Assembly: GCF_008831085.1 (NCBI RefSeq)
Contig: NZ_WBJY01000002.1
Coordinates: forward strand, 62,001 to 126,000
DNA length: 64,000 nucleotides
Source of the DNA: Pseudoclavibacter endophyticus
GTDB lineage: Bacteria; Actinomycetota; Actinomycetes; Actinomycetales; Microbacteriaceae
Direction: 5' to 3'
Made by a program: the position numbers and the translations under genes. Position 1 is the stretch's first letter; the number at the start of each line of letters is the position of its first letter. Positions 8,566 through 17,321 of the stretch are shown piece by piece. The notes under the pieces were generated by a model. That model did not search any database. It was not told the DNA's origin and saw only the letters and a list, made by a program, of their open reading frames with translations.

Positions 8566-9631
8566 CGCCACGCACGACGCCGCCGGCCTCGAGATCGTCG
8601 AACGCTTGCTGCACGTCCGGCAGCCGGTAGTGGTGCGTGATCATGCTCTCCGCGTCGAAGCGTCCGGCCTCGATGAGGTCGGCGAACTTCTGGAAGTCGG
8701 TGCGCACCTGCGTGGATCCGTAGTACGAGCCGACGACCCGTTTCTCTGCGCGGAAGAAATCGGTGGCGGGCAGGCTGATCGTGGTGTCCGGCGCTGGGAT
8801 GCCGACCGTCGCCACCGTGCCCCCTCGGCGGGCGCTGTGGTACGCGTCGAGGACCGTGGCCTGGATGCCGACCACCTCAATGGCGACGTCGACGCCGCGA
8901 CCGTGCGTCAGGGCGCGCACCTGCTCGGGGGTGCCGCCGGCGGCCGGGTCGACGACGTGGGTGGCACCGTTCCGCAGGGCGTGCTCACGCTTGAGGGAGA
9001 TCGGGTCGACGGCGATGATCTGCGCCGCCCCCGCGATGCGCGCGCCCTGCACCGCCGCCTGCCCGACGCCGCCGCAGCCAACGACGGCGACTGAGCTGCC
9101 GGGGCGCACCCCCGCGGTGAACATCGCCGCACCGGCCCCCGTCGCAATACCGCAGCCGATGAGGGCGAGCTGATCGGAGGGCAAGTCCGAGTTCACCTTC
9201 ACCGCGAGCTGCTGGTCGATCGTCATGCGCTCGGCGAAGGCACCGAGGCCGAGCATGGCGGTGACGGGCAGCCCGTCCGAGGTGCGGGCGCGCACGCGTT
9301 CGCGGACGCTCATAGTCGTCGCGCAGAGGTGCGTCTGACCGTTGAGACACCAGGAGCACGAGCCGCACTGCGGAACGAGACTGCCGATGACTCGGTCGCC
9401 CGGCGTGAAGCCTCGTACCTCCGTACCGACCTCGAGGACGGTTCCTGAGACCTCGTGGCCGATGATCGTCGGGTTGGCGAGACCCAGATAGCCGCGCATC
9501 GCCGAAATGTCGCTGTGGCACACACCGGATGCCTCGATCTCGACGACAAGGTCTGTTGGGCCGGCCGGCAGCGGTTCGACCTCTTCGATCGAGACCGGCT
9601 GGTCGACACCGCGCATGAGGGCTGTGAGCAT
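8549..9631 (-). CDS. zinc-dependent alcohol dehydrogenase (MDR family)
   Basis: This 360-residue medium-chain dehydrogenase should oxidise an alcohol to an aldehyde with NAD(P). Catalytic zinc ligands are Cys38, His59-Glu60 and Cys160; structural zinc ligands are Cys89, Cys92, Cys95 and Cys103. The nucleotide fold has GCGGVG at 185-190 and Asp209 at the end of the second strand, favouring NAD. GAGGAA precedes the ATG. It lies 27 bases downstream of an aldehyde dehydrogenase on the same strand, so the pair probably performs successive steps on one substrate, for example an aryl alcohol. Confidence 0.9.
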   Translation of the reverse strand: MLTALMRGVDQPVSIEEVEPLPAGPTDLVVEIEASGVCHSDISAMRGYLGLANPTIIGHEVSGTVLEVGTEVRGFTPGDRVIGSLVPQCGSCSWCLNGQTHLCATTMSVRERVRARTSDGLPVTAMLGLGAFAERMTIDQQLAVKVNSDLPSDQLALIGCGIATGAGAAMFTAGVRPGSSVAVVGCGGVGQAAVQGARIAGAAQIIAVDPISLKREHALRNGATHVVDPAAGGTPEQVRALTHGRGVDVAIEVVGIQATVLDAYHSARRGGTVATVGIPAPDTTISLPATDFFRAEKRVVGSYYGSTQVRTDFQKFADLIEAGRFDAESMITHHYRLPDVQQAFDDLEAGGVVRGVIRHD

Positions 9632-9658
9632 GAGTGGTTCCTCTTCGTTGCGGGCGGC

Positions 9659-11104
9659 TCAAGCGTCGTCGACCGACGTCGACAGGAAGACGGCTTGCGG
9701 CTCGGTGAAGAACTCGCGACTGAAATCGCCGCCCTCGCGCCCGATGCCGGAGGAGCCCGGCCCGCCGATCGGAGCCCGCAGATCGCGGACCTGGTAGCAG
9801 TTGACCCACACGGTGCCGGATCGGAGCCGTCGTGCGATCGTGTGCGCCAGGCGCGTCGACTCCGTGAACACGACGGCCGTGAGCCCGTAGTCGGTGTCGT
9901 TGGCGGCGGCGACGGCCTCGTCGAGGTCGTCGAAGCCGGTGACGGCCGCCATCGGCCCGAACACCTCCTCACGCCAGACCCGACCCCTGCGGTCGAGGTC
10001 GGTGACGATGGTCGGGGTGAACGTCCACCCCTCGCCGGGGCCGCCGAGCAGCACCGTGCCTTCGTCGTGTGCGAGGTCGAAGTACCCCGATACCCGTTCG
10101 AATTGCCGCTGCGAGGCGAGCGGTCCGAGGTCGGTCGCCGCGTCGAAGGGGTCGCCGACGCGGAGCGCCTCGGCGTGCGCCTGGAATCGCGCCATGAAGG
10201 CCTCGCGGACCCGGTTGTGAACGAGCACCCGGGTGCCGGCGAGACACACCTGGCCGGTGTTGTTGAAGACGGCGCGCGCCGCGGTGCTCGCCGCGAGCTC
10301 GAGGTCGGCGTCGTCCAGCACGATCGTCGCGCCCTTGCCCCCGAGCTCGAGCGTCACGGGGACGAGCTGCTTCGCCGCGATCTCGGCAACACGCCGTCCG
10401 GTCGCGGTCGAGCCGGTGAACGTGATGCGGTCGGCGCCGGCCGATGAGGTCAGCGCGTCGCCGATCTCCGAGCCACGCCCCTGCACCACGTTGAGCGCGC
10501 CAGCGGGGATGCCCGCCTCGAGCGCGTAGGCCCCGACGAGAGAGGCCGAGGTGGGACTGTCCTCTGCCGGTTTCCACACGACAGTGTTGCCCCAGGTGAG
10601 GGCGGCGGCGATCTTCCAGACGCCCAGCATGAGCGGATGGTTCCACGGCGAGATCGCGACAACCACGCCGGCCGGTCGATAGGCCGTGAAGGCGTGGAAC
10701 GCCGGGCCCATCGGGTACGTGTCGGCCGTCGCCAACGCGAGGTGGTCGGCGAAGAATCGGATCATGCCGATCGCCCTCGGCACGTCGAACGTGCGCATCG
10801 CTGCGATGGGCCGGCCCATGTCGTGCGCGTCGGCCAGTGCGAGGTCCTCCGCGTGCGACGCCATGACGTCGGCGAACCGGTGCAGCAGGACGCCGCGCTC
10901 GCGTTCGCTCATCAGCGGCCAGGGGCCGTCGTCGAACGCGGCTCGCGCCGCCGCCATGGCGGCCGCCGCGTCGACCGGTCCGCCGCGGGCAACACTGGCA
11001 ACCGCGCGCTGCGTCCACGGATCGATGTTGTCGAAGCTCCGACCGTCACTGGCCTCGCGCTCGTCACTCCCGATCACATGCGGAATGAACGTAGTTTCTG
11101 TCAT
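9659..11104 (-). CDS. NAD(P)-dependent aldehyde dehydrogenase
   Basis: This 481-residue ALDH superfamily member oxidises an aldehyde to its acid. Active-site residues are visible: Asn155 (SPWNHP), Lys178 (WKPA), Glu253 (LELGGK) and nucleophile Cys287 (GQVCLAG). The start at 11104 is selected by AGGGAGG seven bases upstream and removes an in-frame upstream extension without family similarity. A TTGACA promoter lies at 11179-11208. Co-transcribed with the downstream zinc alcohol dehydrogenase. Substrate not determinable; benzaldehyde- or vanillin-type aldehydes would suit the neighbourhood. Confidence 0.92.
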   Translation of the reverse strand: MTETTFIPHVIGSDEREASDGRSFDNIDPWTQRAVASVARGGPVDAAAAMAAARAAFDDGPWPLMSERERGVLLHRFADVMASHAEDLALADAHDMGRPIAAMRTFDVPRAIGMIRFFADHLALATADTYPMGPAFHAFTAYRPAGVVVAISPWNHPLMLGVWKIAAALTWGNTVVWKPAEDSPTSASLVGAYALEAGIPAGALNVVQGRGSEIGDALTSSAGADRITFTGSTATGRRVAEIAAKQLVPVTLELGGKGATIVLDDADLELAASTAARAVFNNTGQVCLAGTRVLVHNRVREAFMARFQAHAEALRVGDPFDAATDLGPLASQRQFERVSGYFDLAHDEGTVLLGGPGEGWTFTPTIVTDLDRRGRVWREEVFGPMAAVTGFDDLDEAVAAANDTDYGLTAVVFTESTRLAHTIARRLRSGTVWVNCYQVRDLRAPIGGPGSSGIGREGGDFSREFFTEPQAVFLSTSVDDA

Positions 11105-11178
11105 GACGCGCCTCCCTGCGAGTTCCGAACCGGCGTGAGCGTCGATGCCTCGCCGAAGTCTGTGGGGGTACGGACGAA

Positions 11179-11208
11179 ACCCTAGGTTCGCGTCTTGGTG
11201 CCTGTCAA
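11179..11208 (-). promoter_or_regulatory. putative promoter of the aldehyde/alcohol dehydrogenase operon
   Basis: Reading the minus strand, TTGACA (11208-11203) and TAGGGT (11184-11179) are separated by 18 bases. Transcription would start near 11172, giving a leader of about 70 bases before the ATG at 11104. Confidence 0.55.
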
Positions 11209-11358
11209 TGCTCAGTTCGAAGCTCCTCGTGCCGACCTGGCCACCTCTCAAACGAAAGTAGCTCCGTGTGCTGAGCATCGTAGGTCCGCCTGAAATGGGG
11301 CGAGGGTGCCGAGCGCCGCGGTCTCGATCGCGCCAGCTGTCGCGATTTGCGATGCGTC
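11209..11358. other. non-coding core of a divergent intergenic region
   Basis: The 346-base gap 11105-11450 separates the aldehyde dehydrogenase from the second LigM-like gene. Apart from the two promoter candidates at its sides I see no gene, tRNA or clear riboswitch. Its base composition is visibly less GC-rich than the flanks, and it probably holds binding sites for a regulator encoded nearby. Confidence 0.5.
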
Positions 11359-11387
11359 TTGACAAGCCCAACGAGGAGGCGCAAAAT
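11359..11387 (+). promoter_or_regulatory. putative promoter of the second ligM-like operon
   Basis: A consensus TTGACA (11359-11364) is followed after 17 bases by CAAAAT (11382-11387). Transcription would begin near 11394, about 57 bases before the ATG at 11451. Confidence 0.5.
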
Positions 11388-11450
11388 GAACGCTATACGG
11401 ACAATTGGTCCGGTATCCGAAATCTCAACGATGAGGTGAGAGGAGCGCGA

Positions 11451-12875
11451 ATGAGCGTTCAGTCCACGGCCCGCTCGCTGCAGGGCTTCATCGAGGCGAC
11501 GCCCGACCTGGTTTCGTATCTCTACAATGATTCGCCCGGAGCCCACAGCCGGGGGCGTCAGGACTTGACGCCGGTTCGGCCAGAGTTCACGAACTGGCGT
11601 GACGAGCAGCGCGCATGGCGCGAGAGCGCGGTCCTCTTCGACCAGTCGCATCACATGCCGGAACTGTTCGTGAGCGGCCCCGACGCCTTCGCGCTGCTGA
11701 ACTACGTGGGCATCAACAGCCTGAAGACTCTGGAGCCGGGGCGCGCCAAGCAGTACATCGGATGCACCCCGGATGGTCACATGATCGGTGACTGCATCCT
11801 CTACGCCCTCGCCGACGGCAGTTTCGAGCTCGTCAGCAGTTCGCCGCTGCTCAATTGGGTGCAGTTCCAAGCCGAGGCGGGCGAATGGGACGTCGCGATC
11901 ACGCGAGACGACAACACGTCGGACAACCCGACCGGGGCGCGCACGAAGTTCCGCTATCAGCTCGCCGGGCCCGAGGCGCTATCGATCTTCGATGCGGTCA
12001 TCGACGAGGCCCCGCTGCAGCTCGGCTTCTTCCGCACGGCCACCGTGACCGTGGCGGGCGTCGAGGTGCTGGTGCTCGGCCACAGCATGTCGGGATACCG
12101 GGGAGTCGAGATTTCCGGCCCGTACGAGCAGCGCGACATCGTGCGACAGGCGATCCTCGACGCCGGCACGCCGCGCGGCCTGCTGCAGGGCGGCACGAAG
12201 ACCTACTACAGCGCGAGCTTCGAGGGCGGTTGGATGGCGTACCCGTTGCCGGCCGTCTACACGGGCGAGGCTTTGCGCCCCTACCGCGAGTGGCTCCCCG
12301 ACACGGCATGGGAGGCGCGCTTCCAACTGGCCGGCAGCTTCACCCCCGACAGCATCGAGGGCTACTACGTGACGCCGTACGACATGGGGTACGGCAAGCT
12401 CGTGTCGTTCGACCACGACTTCATCGGCCGCGACGCCCTCGAAGCGCTGGCCGACCAGCCGCAGAAGGCCAAGGTCTCGCTCGTGTGGAACCCCGATGAC
12501 GTACTCAAAGTCTACGGATCGCTGCTCACCCCCGGCGTTCCGTACAAATTCCTCGAGCTGCCCGTCGCCGATTACGGCAACCTCATGCATCGCGACGAGG
12601 TGCTCGACGCCGACGGCAACCGCATCGGCCTGGCAACGAAGACCGGCTACACGATCAACGAGCGCAAGCTCCTGTCGCTCGCCATGGTCGACGCCGATCG
12701 CGTCAACATCGGCGACGAGGTCGTCATCGTCTGGGGCGAACCCGACGGGGGCTCGCGTAAGCCACAGGTCGAGCGGCACCAGCAACTGCATGTCCGCGCA
12801 ACGGTCGCACCCTCGCCGTACGCGGACGTCGTCCGGACCGAGCGCCGCGGCGACGCGGCACCGGTCACGGTGTAG
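11451..12875 (+). CDS. divergent LigM-like tetrahydrofolate-dependent demethylase (copy 2)
   Basis: This 474-residue protein has the same fold and length as the other two LigM-like proteins here: PVRPEFTNW near residue 41, FDQSHHM near 63, the GDCILYAL strand near 113, DYGNLMHRDEVLDADGN, and a C-terminal EPDGGSRKPQVERHQQ. It differs at the substrate face. The VGRAP segment of the others is VSSSP here, so the Arg thought to hold the carboxylate of vanillate in LigM is lost. The DRRSPSRP motif is also absent and GSRAYPS is GTKTYYS (Tyr252 retained). It may therefore demethylate a different O- or N-methyl compound. GAGAGGAG precedes the ATG; an in-frame upstream extension is rejected. A flavin monooxygenase starts 26 bases downstream and probably acts next. 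Confidence 0.85.
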   Translation: MSVQSTARSLQGFIEATPDLVSYLYNDSPGAHSRGRQDLTPVRPEFTNWRDEQRAWRESAVLFDQSHHMPELFVSGPDAFALLNYVGINSLKTLEPGRAKQYIGCTPDGHMIGDCILYALADGSFELVSSSPLLNWVQFQAEAGEWDVAITRDDNTSDNPTGARTKFRYQLAGPEALSIFDAVIDEAPLQLGFFRTATVTVAGVEVLVLGHSMSGYRGVEISGPYEQRDIVRQAILDAGTPRGLLQGGTKTYYSASFEGGWMAYPLPAVYTGEALRPYREWLPDTAWEARFQLAGSFTPDSIEGYYVTPYDMGYGKLVSFDHDFIGRDALEALADQPQKAKVSLVWNPDDVLKVYGSLLTPGVPYKFLELPVADYGNLMHRDEVLDADGNRIGLATKTGYTINERKLLSLAMVDADRVNIGDEVVIVWGEPDGGSRKPQVERHQQLHVRATVAPSPYADVVRTERRGDAAPVTV

Positions 12876-12901
12876 CGGGCCGGGACGAAGGGAGTCGCAA
12901 G

Positions 12902-14074
12902 ATGCATCGCAGCGCGCCACGCGTCGCCATCGTCGGCGGCGGCATCGCCGGCCTATTCACGGCGAACGCCCTCTTACGCAACGAAATCCCCGTGACGGTC
13001 TTCGAACAGGCCCGTGCGCTCGGCGAGATCGGTGCCGGCGTGTTTCTCACGCCGAACGGCGTCCGTCAACTCGAACGTATCGGCGTAAGCGGCGCGGTCG
13101 AGCGCGTCGGCGTTCGCGTCGGCCACGCCTCTCGGTACCACCGTGACAACGGAACGGAGATCGCGACGGTGCAGGTCACCGATTCGGCCGGCTGGAACGC
13201 CGTGTTCGGCATGCACCGCGCCGATCTCGTCGAACTCCTTGCGGGGCAGCTCCCCGAGGGTGTCGTGCGCACCGGGCACCGATGCGTCGGCCTCACGCAG
13301 ACCGACGGTGGCGCGCGTCTCGAGTTCGAAGACGGCAGCGAAGCGGATGCCGACGTCGTCATCGGCGCCGACGGTATCCACTCCGCGCTCCGCGAGCAGG
13401 TCGTGCCGCCGGCGACCCCGGTGTTCTCGGGATCGGTCGCCTACCGCGGCCTCGTGCCGCACCGGCTCGTACCCGACTGGCCGGATGACGCGTGGCACAT
13501 GTGGCTCGGCGAAGGCCGCCACTTCCTCACCTTCCCCGTGCGCCGCGGCGAGCTCGTCAACTACGTCGCGTTCGTTCCGGCCGCCGCCGAGATGCGTGAG
13601 TCATGGTCGGCGCCGGGCGATCCCGATCAGCTCCGGCGCGAGTTCTCGGGATGGGATGAACGCATCGGCACGCTGCTGAGCCACGTGACCGAGACGCTGC
13701 GCTGGGGGCTCTACGATCGCGACCCCATCTCGACCTGGACGGCCGGCCGGCTCACGCTGCTCGGTGACGCGGCGCATCCGATGCTGCCTCATCTCGGGCA
13801 GGGCGCGAACCAAGCCATGGAGGACGGCATGGCGCTCGCGACCGTGCTTGCCGACGCCACGGCAGCTGACGCTCCCGCGCGCCTGCAGGTGTACGAGCGG
13901 CTCCGCCGCGACCGGGTCGGCGAGGTGCAGCGCGGGGCGCGGGCGAACGGGCTGCGGTACGACTCGGCCTACGAGGATCTCGAGGTCCGGGACGCAGAGA
14001 TGCGCGCGCACGTCGAGTTCCGCAAGTGGATCTACGACTACGACGTGGTCGAGCACGCCGCGGAAGCCGCCTGA
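12902..14074 (+). CDS. FAD-dependent aromatic monooxygenase, salicylate-hydroxylase type (copy 1)
   Basis: This 390-residue class A flavoprotein hydroxylase would use NAD(P)H and O2 to hydroxylate an aromatic ring. Motifs in order: GGGIAG dinucleotide-binding at 12-17, Glu at the end of the second strand (VFEQAR), the DVVIGADGIHSALR motif near residue 153, and LTLLGDAAHPMLPHLGQGANQAMED near 285. Length and motifs fit salicylate hydroxylase, 3-hydroxybenzoate 6-hydroxylase and 6-hydroxynicotinate 3-monooxygenase, which cannot be separated by eye. GAAGGGAG precedes the ATG. It is in an operon with the divergent LigM-like gene and is a close paralogue of the gene at 14910. Confidence 0.9.
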   Translation: MHRSAPRVAIVGGGIAGLFTANALLRNEIPVTVFEQARALGEIGAGVFLTPNGVRQLERIGVSGAVERVGVRVGHASRYHRDNGTEIATVQVTDSAGWNAVFGMHRADLVELLAGQLPEGVVRTGHRCVGLTQTDGGARLEFEDGSEADADVVIGADGIHSALREQVVPPATPVFSGSVAYRGLVPHRLVPDWPDDAWHMWLGEGRHFLTFPVRRGELVNYVAFVPAAAEMRESWSAPGDPDQLRREFSGWDERIGTLLSHVTETLRWGLYDRDPISTWTAGRLTLLGDAAHPMLPHLGQGANQAMEDGMALATVLADATAADAPARLQVYERLRRDRVGEVQRGARANGLRYDSAYEDLEVRDAEMRAHVEFRKWIYDYDVVEHAAEAA

Positions 14075-14084
14075 GGCGATGGAG

Positions 14085-14843
14085 TCACAGCATGCGACCG
14101 AGCTTCGACGCCCGCAGCGCGAGGGCGGGCACGAACGCGTCGACGAGTCGCTCGACGCTCGCGCGGGCGCTGAGGGCGCTGATCGAGAGCGACGCGACGA
14201 TGAGACCGCCCGGGTCGCGCACGGGCACGGCGACCGCGCGGAGGCCGATCTCGACTTCCTCATCGGTGACGCTGTACCCGCGCACGGCGACGTCGCGCAC
14301 CTCTGCCGCGAGCGCGTCGGCACCGCGCAGCGCCTTCTCCGTCGTCGTCCCGCCGGCGCTCGCCTCGATGACCTCCGTGAGGACATCGTGAGCGAGGTCC
14401 CCCATCAGGACGCGCCCAGCCGCAGAGTGTGCCGCCGGGAGTCGGCCCCCGACGCGCTGGCCGGTCTTGACCAGGTGCTGCCCCTCGGCGCGGCCGATGA
14501 ACAAGACCTCGTTGCCGTCGAGTACGGAGAGCGACGTGGATTCGCCGAACTCGTCGCGCAGCTCAACCAAGAGCGGGGCCGCGAGACGGGGAAGGGAATC
14601 TGTATCGGTGTACGCGGTGACGAGGCGGGCGACGCGGGGCGTTGGCCGGAAGAACTTTCCGTCATAGCTCAGGTACCCGAGCGACTCGAGGGTGCGCATG
14701 CATCGCCGAGCCGCGGGCGGGGTGAGGCCGGTGAGGTTCGCGGCCTCCGTGACTGTGAGGCGCGGATGGTCCCGGTCGAAGCTCTCGACGATCGCGAGGC
14801 CCTTCGCGAGGCCGCCCATGCTCTCTTCCAACTCACTGTCCAC
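14085..14843 (-). CDS. IclR-family transcriptional regulator
   Basis: This 252-residue regulator has an N-terminal winged helix (GGLAKGLAIVESF, LTVTEAANLTGLTPPAARRCMRTL) and a C-terminal IclR effector domain (RLPAAHSAAGRVLMGDL, GYSVTDEEVEIGLRAVAVPV). The GTG at 14843 is chosen because GGGAGAGA precedes it and the residue count before the helix matches the other IclR in this window; ATG 14819 is an alternative. It is divergent from the second monooxygenase and convergent with the first, and probably controls one or both in response to an aromatic acid, as IclR members PcaR and PobR do. Confidence 0.9.
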   Translation of the reverse strand: MDSELEESMGGLAKGLAIVESFDRDHPRLTVTEAANLTGLTPPAARRCMRTLESLGYLSYDGKFFRPTPRVARLVTAYTDTDSLPRLAAPLLVELRDEFGESTSLSVLDGNEVLFIGRAEGQHLVKTGQRVGGRLPAAHSAAGRVLMGDLAHDVLTEVIEASAGGTTTEKALRGADALAAEVRDVAVRGYSVTDEEVEIGLRAVAVPVRDPGGLIVASLSISALSARASVERLVDAFVPALALRASKLGRML

Positions 14844-14859
14844 CACGTCTCTCCCGTCG

Positions 14860-14888
14860 TTGCGCGGCTCTGACCGCCCAACTATTCT
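14860..14888 (+). promoter_or_regulatory. promoter upstream of monooxygenase copy 2
   Basis: TTGCGC (14860-14865) and TATTCT (14883-14888) are spaced by 17 bases; transcription would begin near 14895, 15 bases before the ATG at 14910. The -10 overlaps TTCTAAGAA, a small dyad that may be part of an IclR site. Confidence 0.6.
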
Positions 14889-14909
14889 AAGAAGCGAACA
14901 GGATTCGGT

Positions 14910-16109
14910 ATGCGAATGGATGAAGGCATGGCAGCGCCAATGAAGGTCGCCATCATCGGGGCCGGCATCGGCGGCCTCTCGGCCGGGATCGCGCTGAGCC
15001 AGGCCGGTCACGAGGTCACGGTCTACGAGCAGGCCCGTGCAATCGGCGAGGTCGGGGCCGGCATCGGCGTTGCCCCGAACGGCCTACGCATGTATGAGCG
15101 ACTCGGGCTCCGCGGCGCGATTGAAGCCGTCGCTGCGCGGTATGCTGACGGCTCGAGCTACTTCCGCGCCGACGGCGAGCCCATCGGCGAGATGACCACC
15201 GCCGACAGCTCCGGTCAGTACTTCACGCTCGGCCTCCACCGCGCCGACCTCGTCGACGTGCTCGCGACGGCGCTTGGTCGCGAGCGACTTCGCACCGGCC
15301 ACCGCCTCGAGTCACTCGAGCAGACGGCGACCGACGTGACGCTCCGCTTCGCCGAGGCGCGCAAGGAGCGCGCCGACCTCGTGATCGGGGCCGACGGCAT
15401 CCACTCGGTGGTGCGCCAGGCCGTCGTTCCCGGCCTGCCGAGCCCGACCCCGAGCGGTTCGATCGCCTACCGCGGGCTCGTGCCGGCGAGCGACCTGCCC
15501 GAGTGGCCGCGCGGCGTCGGGCAGCTCTGGATGGGAGAGGGCAAGCACTTCCTCACCTACCCGGTGCGGGGCGGCGAGCTGATCAACTACGTCGGTTTCG
15601 TCCCGAGCCACGAGCGGCTGAAGGAGTCGTGGTCGGCGGTGGGCGATGTGGATCGGCTCCGCGCCGACTTCGCGGGGTGGGACCCACGGGTCGGACGCCT
15701 GCTCGACGCCGTGCAGTCCACCTTCTGGTGGGGGCTCTATGACCGCGAGCCGCTGCCGACGTGGACGTCGGGTCGCGTCACCCTGCTCGGTGACGCGGCG
15801 CACGCCATGCTCCCCCACCTGGGCCAGGGCGCCAACCAGGCCGTCGAGGACGCGATGGTGCTCGCAGAAGTGCTCAGCGCCGCCGAACCGACGGCGGTCG
15901 AGTCCGCACTCGAGCGCTACGAGCGGCTCCGGCGCGAGCGCACGACCGCGGTGCAGCGCGGCGCGCGCGACAACGGCCGCCGCTACGACTCCGGCTACGA
16001 CGACCTCGGGCAGCGCGATGACGAGATCCGTGGCTCGAAGGGGCTGCGGCTCTGGCTCTACGACTACGACGCCCAGCAGGCGGCGAGGTCGCTCGTGGCC
16101 GGTTCCTGA
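14910..16109 (+). CDS. FAD-dependent aromatic monooxygenase, salicylate-hydroxylase type (copy 2)
   Basis: This 399-residue paralogue of the enzyme at 12902 has GAGIGG near residue 17, DLVIGADGIHSVVR near 157, GSIAYRGLVPASDLPEW, and VTLLGDAAHAMLPHLGQGANQAVEDAM near 290. It keeps the same C-terminal pattern (QRGARDNGRRYDSGYDDL, ending in a WLYDYD segment). AGGA lies six bases before the chosen ATG; in-frame ATGs at 14928 and 14940 also precede the dinucleotide fold. Divergent from the IclR gene. The substrate is unassigned, and two such enzymes may act on different ring positions or ligands. Confidence 0.9.
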   Translation: MRMDEGMAAPMKVAIIGAGIGGLSAGIALSQAGHEVTVYEQARAIGEVGAGIGVAPNGLRMYERLGLRGAIEAVAARYADGSSYFRADGEPIGEMTTADSSGQYFTLGLHRADLVDVLATALGRERLRTGHRLESLEQTATDVTLRFAEARKERADLVIGADGIHSVVRQAVVPGLPSPTPSGSIAYRGLVPASDLPEWPRGVGQLWMGEGKHFLTYPVRGGELINYVGFVPSHERLKESWSAVGDVDRLRADFAGWDPRVGRLLDAVQSTFWWGLYDREPLPTWTSGRVTLLGDAAHAMLPHLGQGANQAVEDAMVLAEVLSAAEPTAVESALERYERLRRERTTAVQRGARDNGRRYDSGYDDLGQRDDEIRGSKGLRLWLYDYDAQQAARSLVAGS

Positions 16110-16331
16110 GCCGCCTCCCCGACCATCCGGCCCTGGAACCCCACCAGTCAACGAAGACCCGCAGGGCCGACCCCCCAAAAACAGCACACGACGATGACTC
16201 AACACCGCGCTGTTGCTCGTGGACCCTCAGCAAAGACCAGCTGATTCAGGTGCCCAGCCGCAGCGGCGCACATCTCCATCGAATTTCGGCCGACGAGGGC
16301 CGGAATCGACGACGCGAATTGGAGGACGACA

Positions 16332-17321
16332 ATGTCCTGGAATGCGAAGAAACATCGACTGACGACTGCGGGTGCACTGGTGGCATTGACCGCACTCGTG
16401 ATGACCGGATGCGCGGGTGACGGCGGCGACGCCGGTGAAGGCGGTGATGGCACGGTGGAGATCACTGCGGGCGTCGCCGCATCGCAGTCGTCGACCGCGC
16501 TGTTGCTCGGCGTGGAACAGGGCTTCTTCGAGGAGGAGGGGCTCGACGTCACGATCGACTACTCCGCCACCGGCTCTGGAGCCATCTCGCAGCTCATCAA
16601 CGGGCAGATGCACGTGGCGCTCGGCGCCGTCTCCCCGGCGATCAGCGCGGTCGCCGAGGGGATTCCCGTGCAGATCGTGTCGGGTTCGGTCAACGACCGC
16701 GAGGACCCTGCAGGCACGCAGTACCAGACCATGGTCGCGGGCGACAGCGACATTGAGACGTTCTCCGACCTCGAGGGCAAGACAGTCGCCGTCAACTCGC
16801 TGTCGTGCTGCTGGGAGTTCTGGCTGCGCGAGGCGGTCGAGAAAGACGGGGGAGACCCCGACGCCGTCCAGCTCGTGCAGCTGCCGTTCGCCGACGCGGT
16901 GACGGCGCTTCGGCAGGGCGAAGTCGACGCCATCAGCACGGCGCAGCCGTTCGCCACGAGCCTTCGGCAGGACGGCTTCCGCGACATCGGCGACTCGGCC
17001 GCCGTCGCCTTCGACAACCCCGAGGCGGGCTTCACCGTGTTTTACATGTCGGAGCAGTTCATCGCCGACAACCCCGGCATCGTCGAGCGATGGCGAGCAG
17101 CGCTCGAACGGTCTTCCGAGTATGCCAACGAGCATCCTGAGGAGACGCGAGCGCAGATCGTCGAGCAGACGGGCGTCGACGCCGAGCTGATGGAAAGCGC
17201 GCCGCTTCCTCTGTATTCCGCCGAGATCGACGTCGCCTCCGTCGAGGCCGAGGCCGGGTTCCTCGAGAAGTACGGCGTGCTCGATTCAGCCCCCGAGATC
17301 GACGAGATCGTCGCGCCATGA
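16332..17321 (+). CDS. NMT1/TauA-type ABC substrate-binding lipoprotein
   Basis: This 329-residue protein of the NMT1/THI5-like binding family begins with a lipoprotein signal ending VMTGC (Cys27). The mature part carries the family features EQGFFEEEGLDVTI near residue 62, the GAISQLINGQMHVALG loop, and LEGKTVAVNSL near 150. A run SLSCCWEF at about 156 contains two adjacent cysteines. GGAGG precedes the ATG. It heads an overlapping operon with two permeases, an ATPase and three enzymes. Such systems import sulfonates, pyrimidine thiamine precursors or aromatic acids; the enzymes downstream suggest an organic acid. The 222-base gap before it holds no gene. Confidence 0.92.
   Translation: MSWNAKKHRLTTAGALVALTALVMTGCAGDGGDAGEGGDGTVEITAGVAASQSSTALLLGVEQGFFEEEGLDVTIDYSATGSGAISQLINGQMHVALGAVSPAISAVAEGIPVQIVSGSVNDREDPAGTQYQTMVAGDSDIETFSDLEGKTVAVNSLSCCWEFWLREAVEKDGGDPDAVQLVQLPFADAVTALRQGEVDAISTAQPFATSLRQDGFRDIGDSAAVAFDNPEAGFTVFYMSEQFIADNPGIVERWRAALERSSEYANEHPEETRAQIVEQTGVDAELMESAPLPLYSAEIDVASVEAEAGFLEKYGVLDSAPEIDEIVAP

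Noticed and set aside
16110..16331. Possible thiamine riboswitch before the NMT1-type binding protein
   Set aside because: The conserved CTGAGA and ACCTGA segments of the thiamine aptamer are absent.
16204..16509. Exact 16-base repeat ACCGCGCTGTTGCTCG at 16204 and 16494
   Set aside because: The second copy encodes TALLL inside the binding lipoprotein. The first is non-coding, and one reading resembles the start of a cysteine-hydrolase gene, but it is too short to call a pseudogene or duplication.
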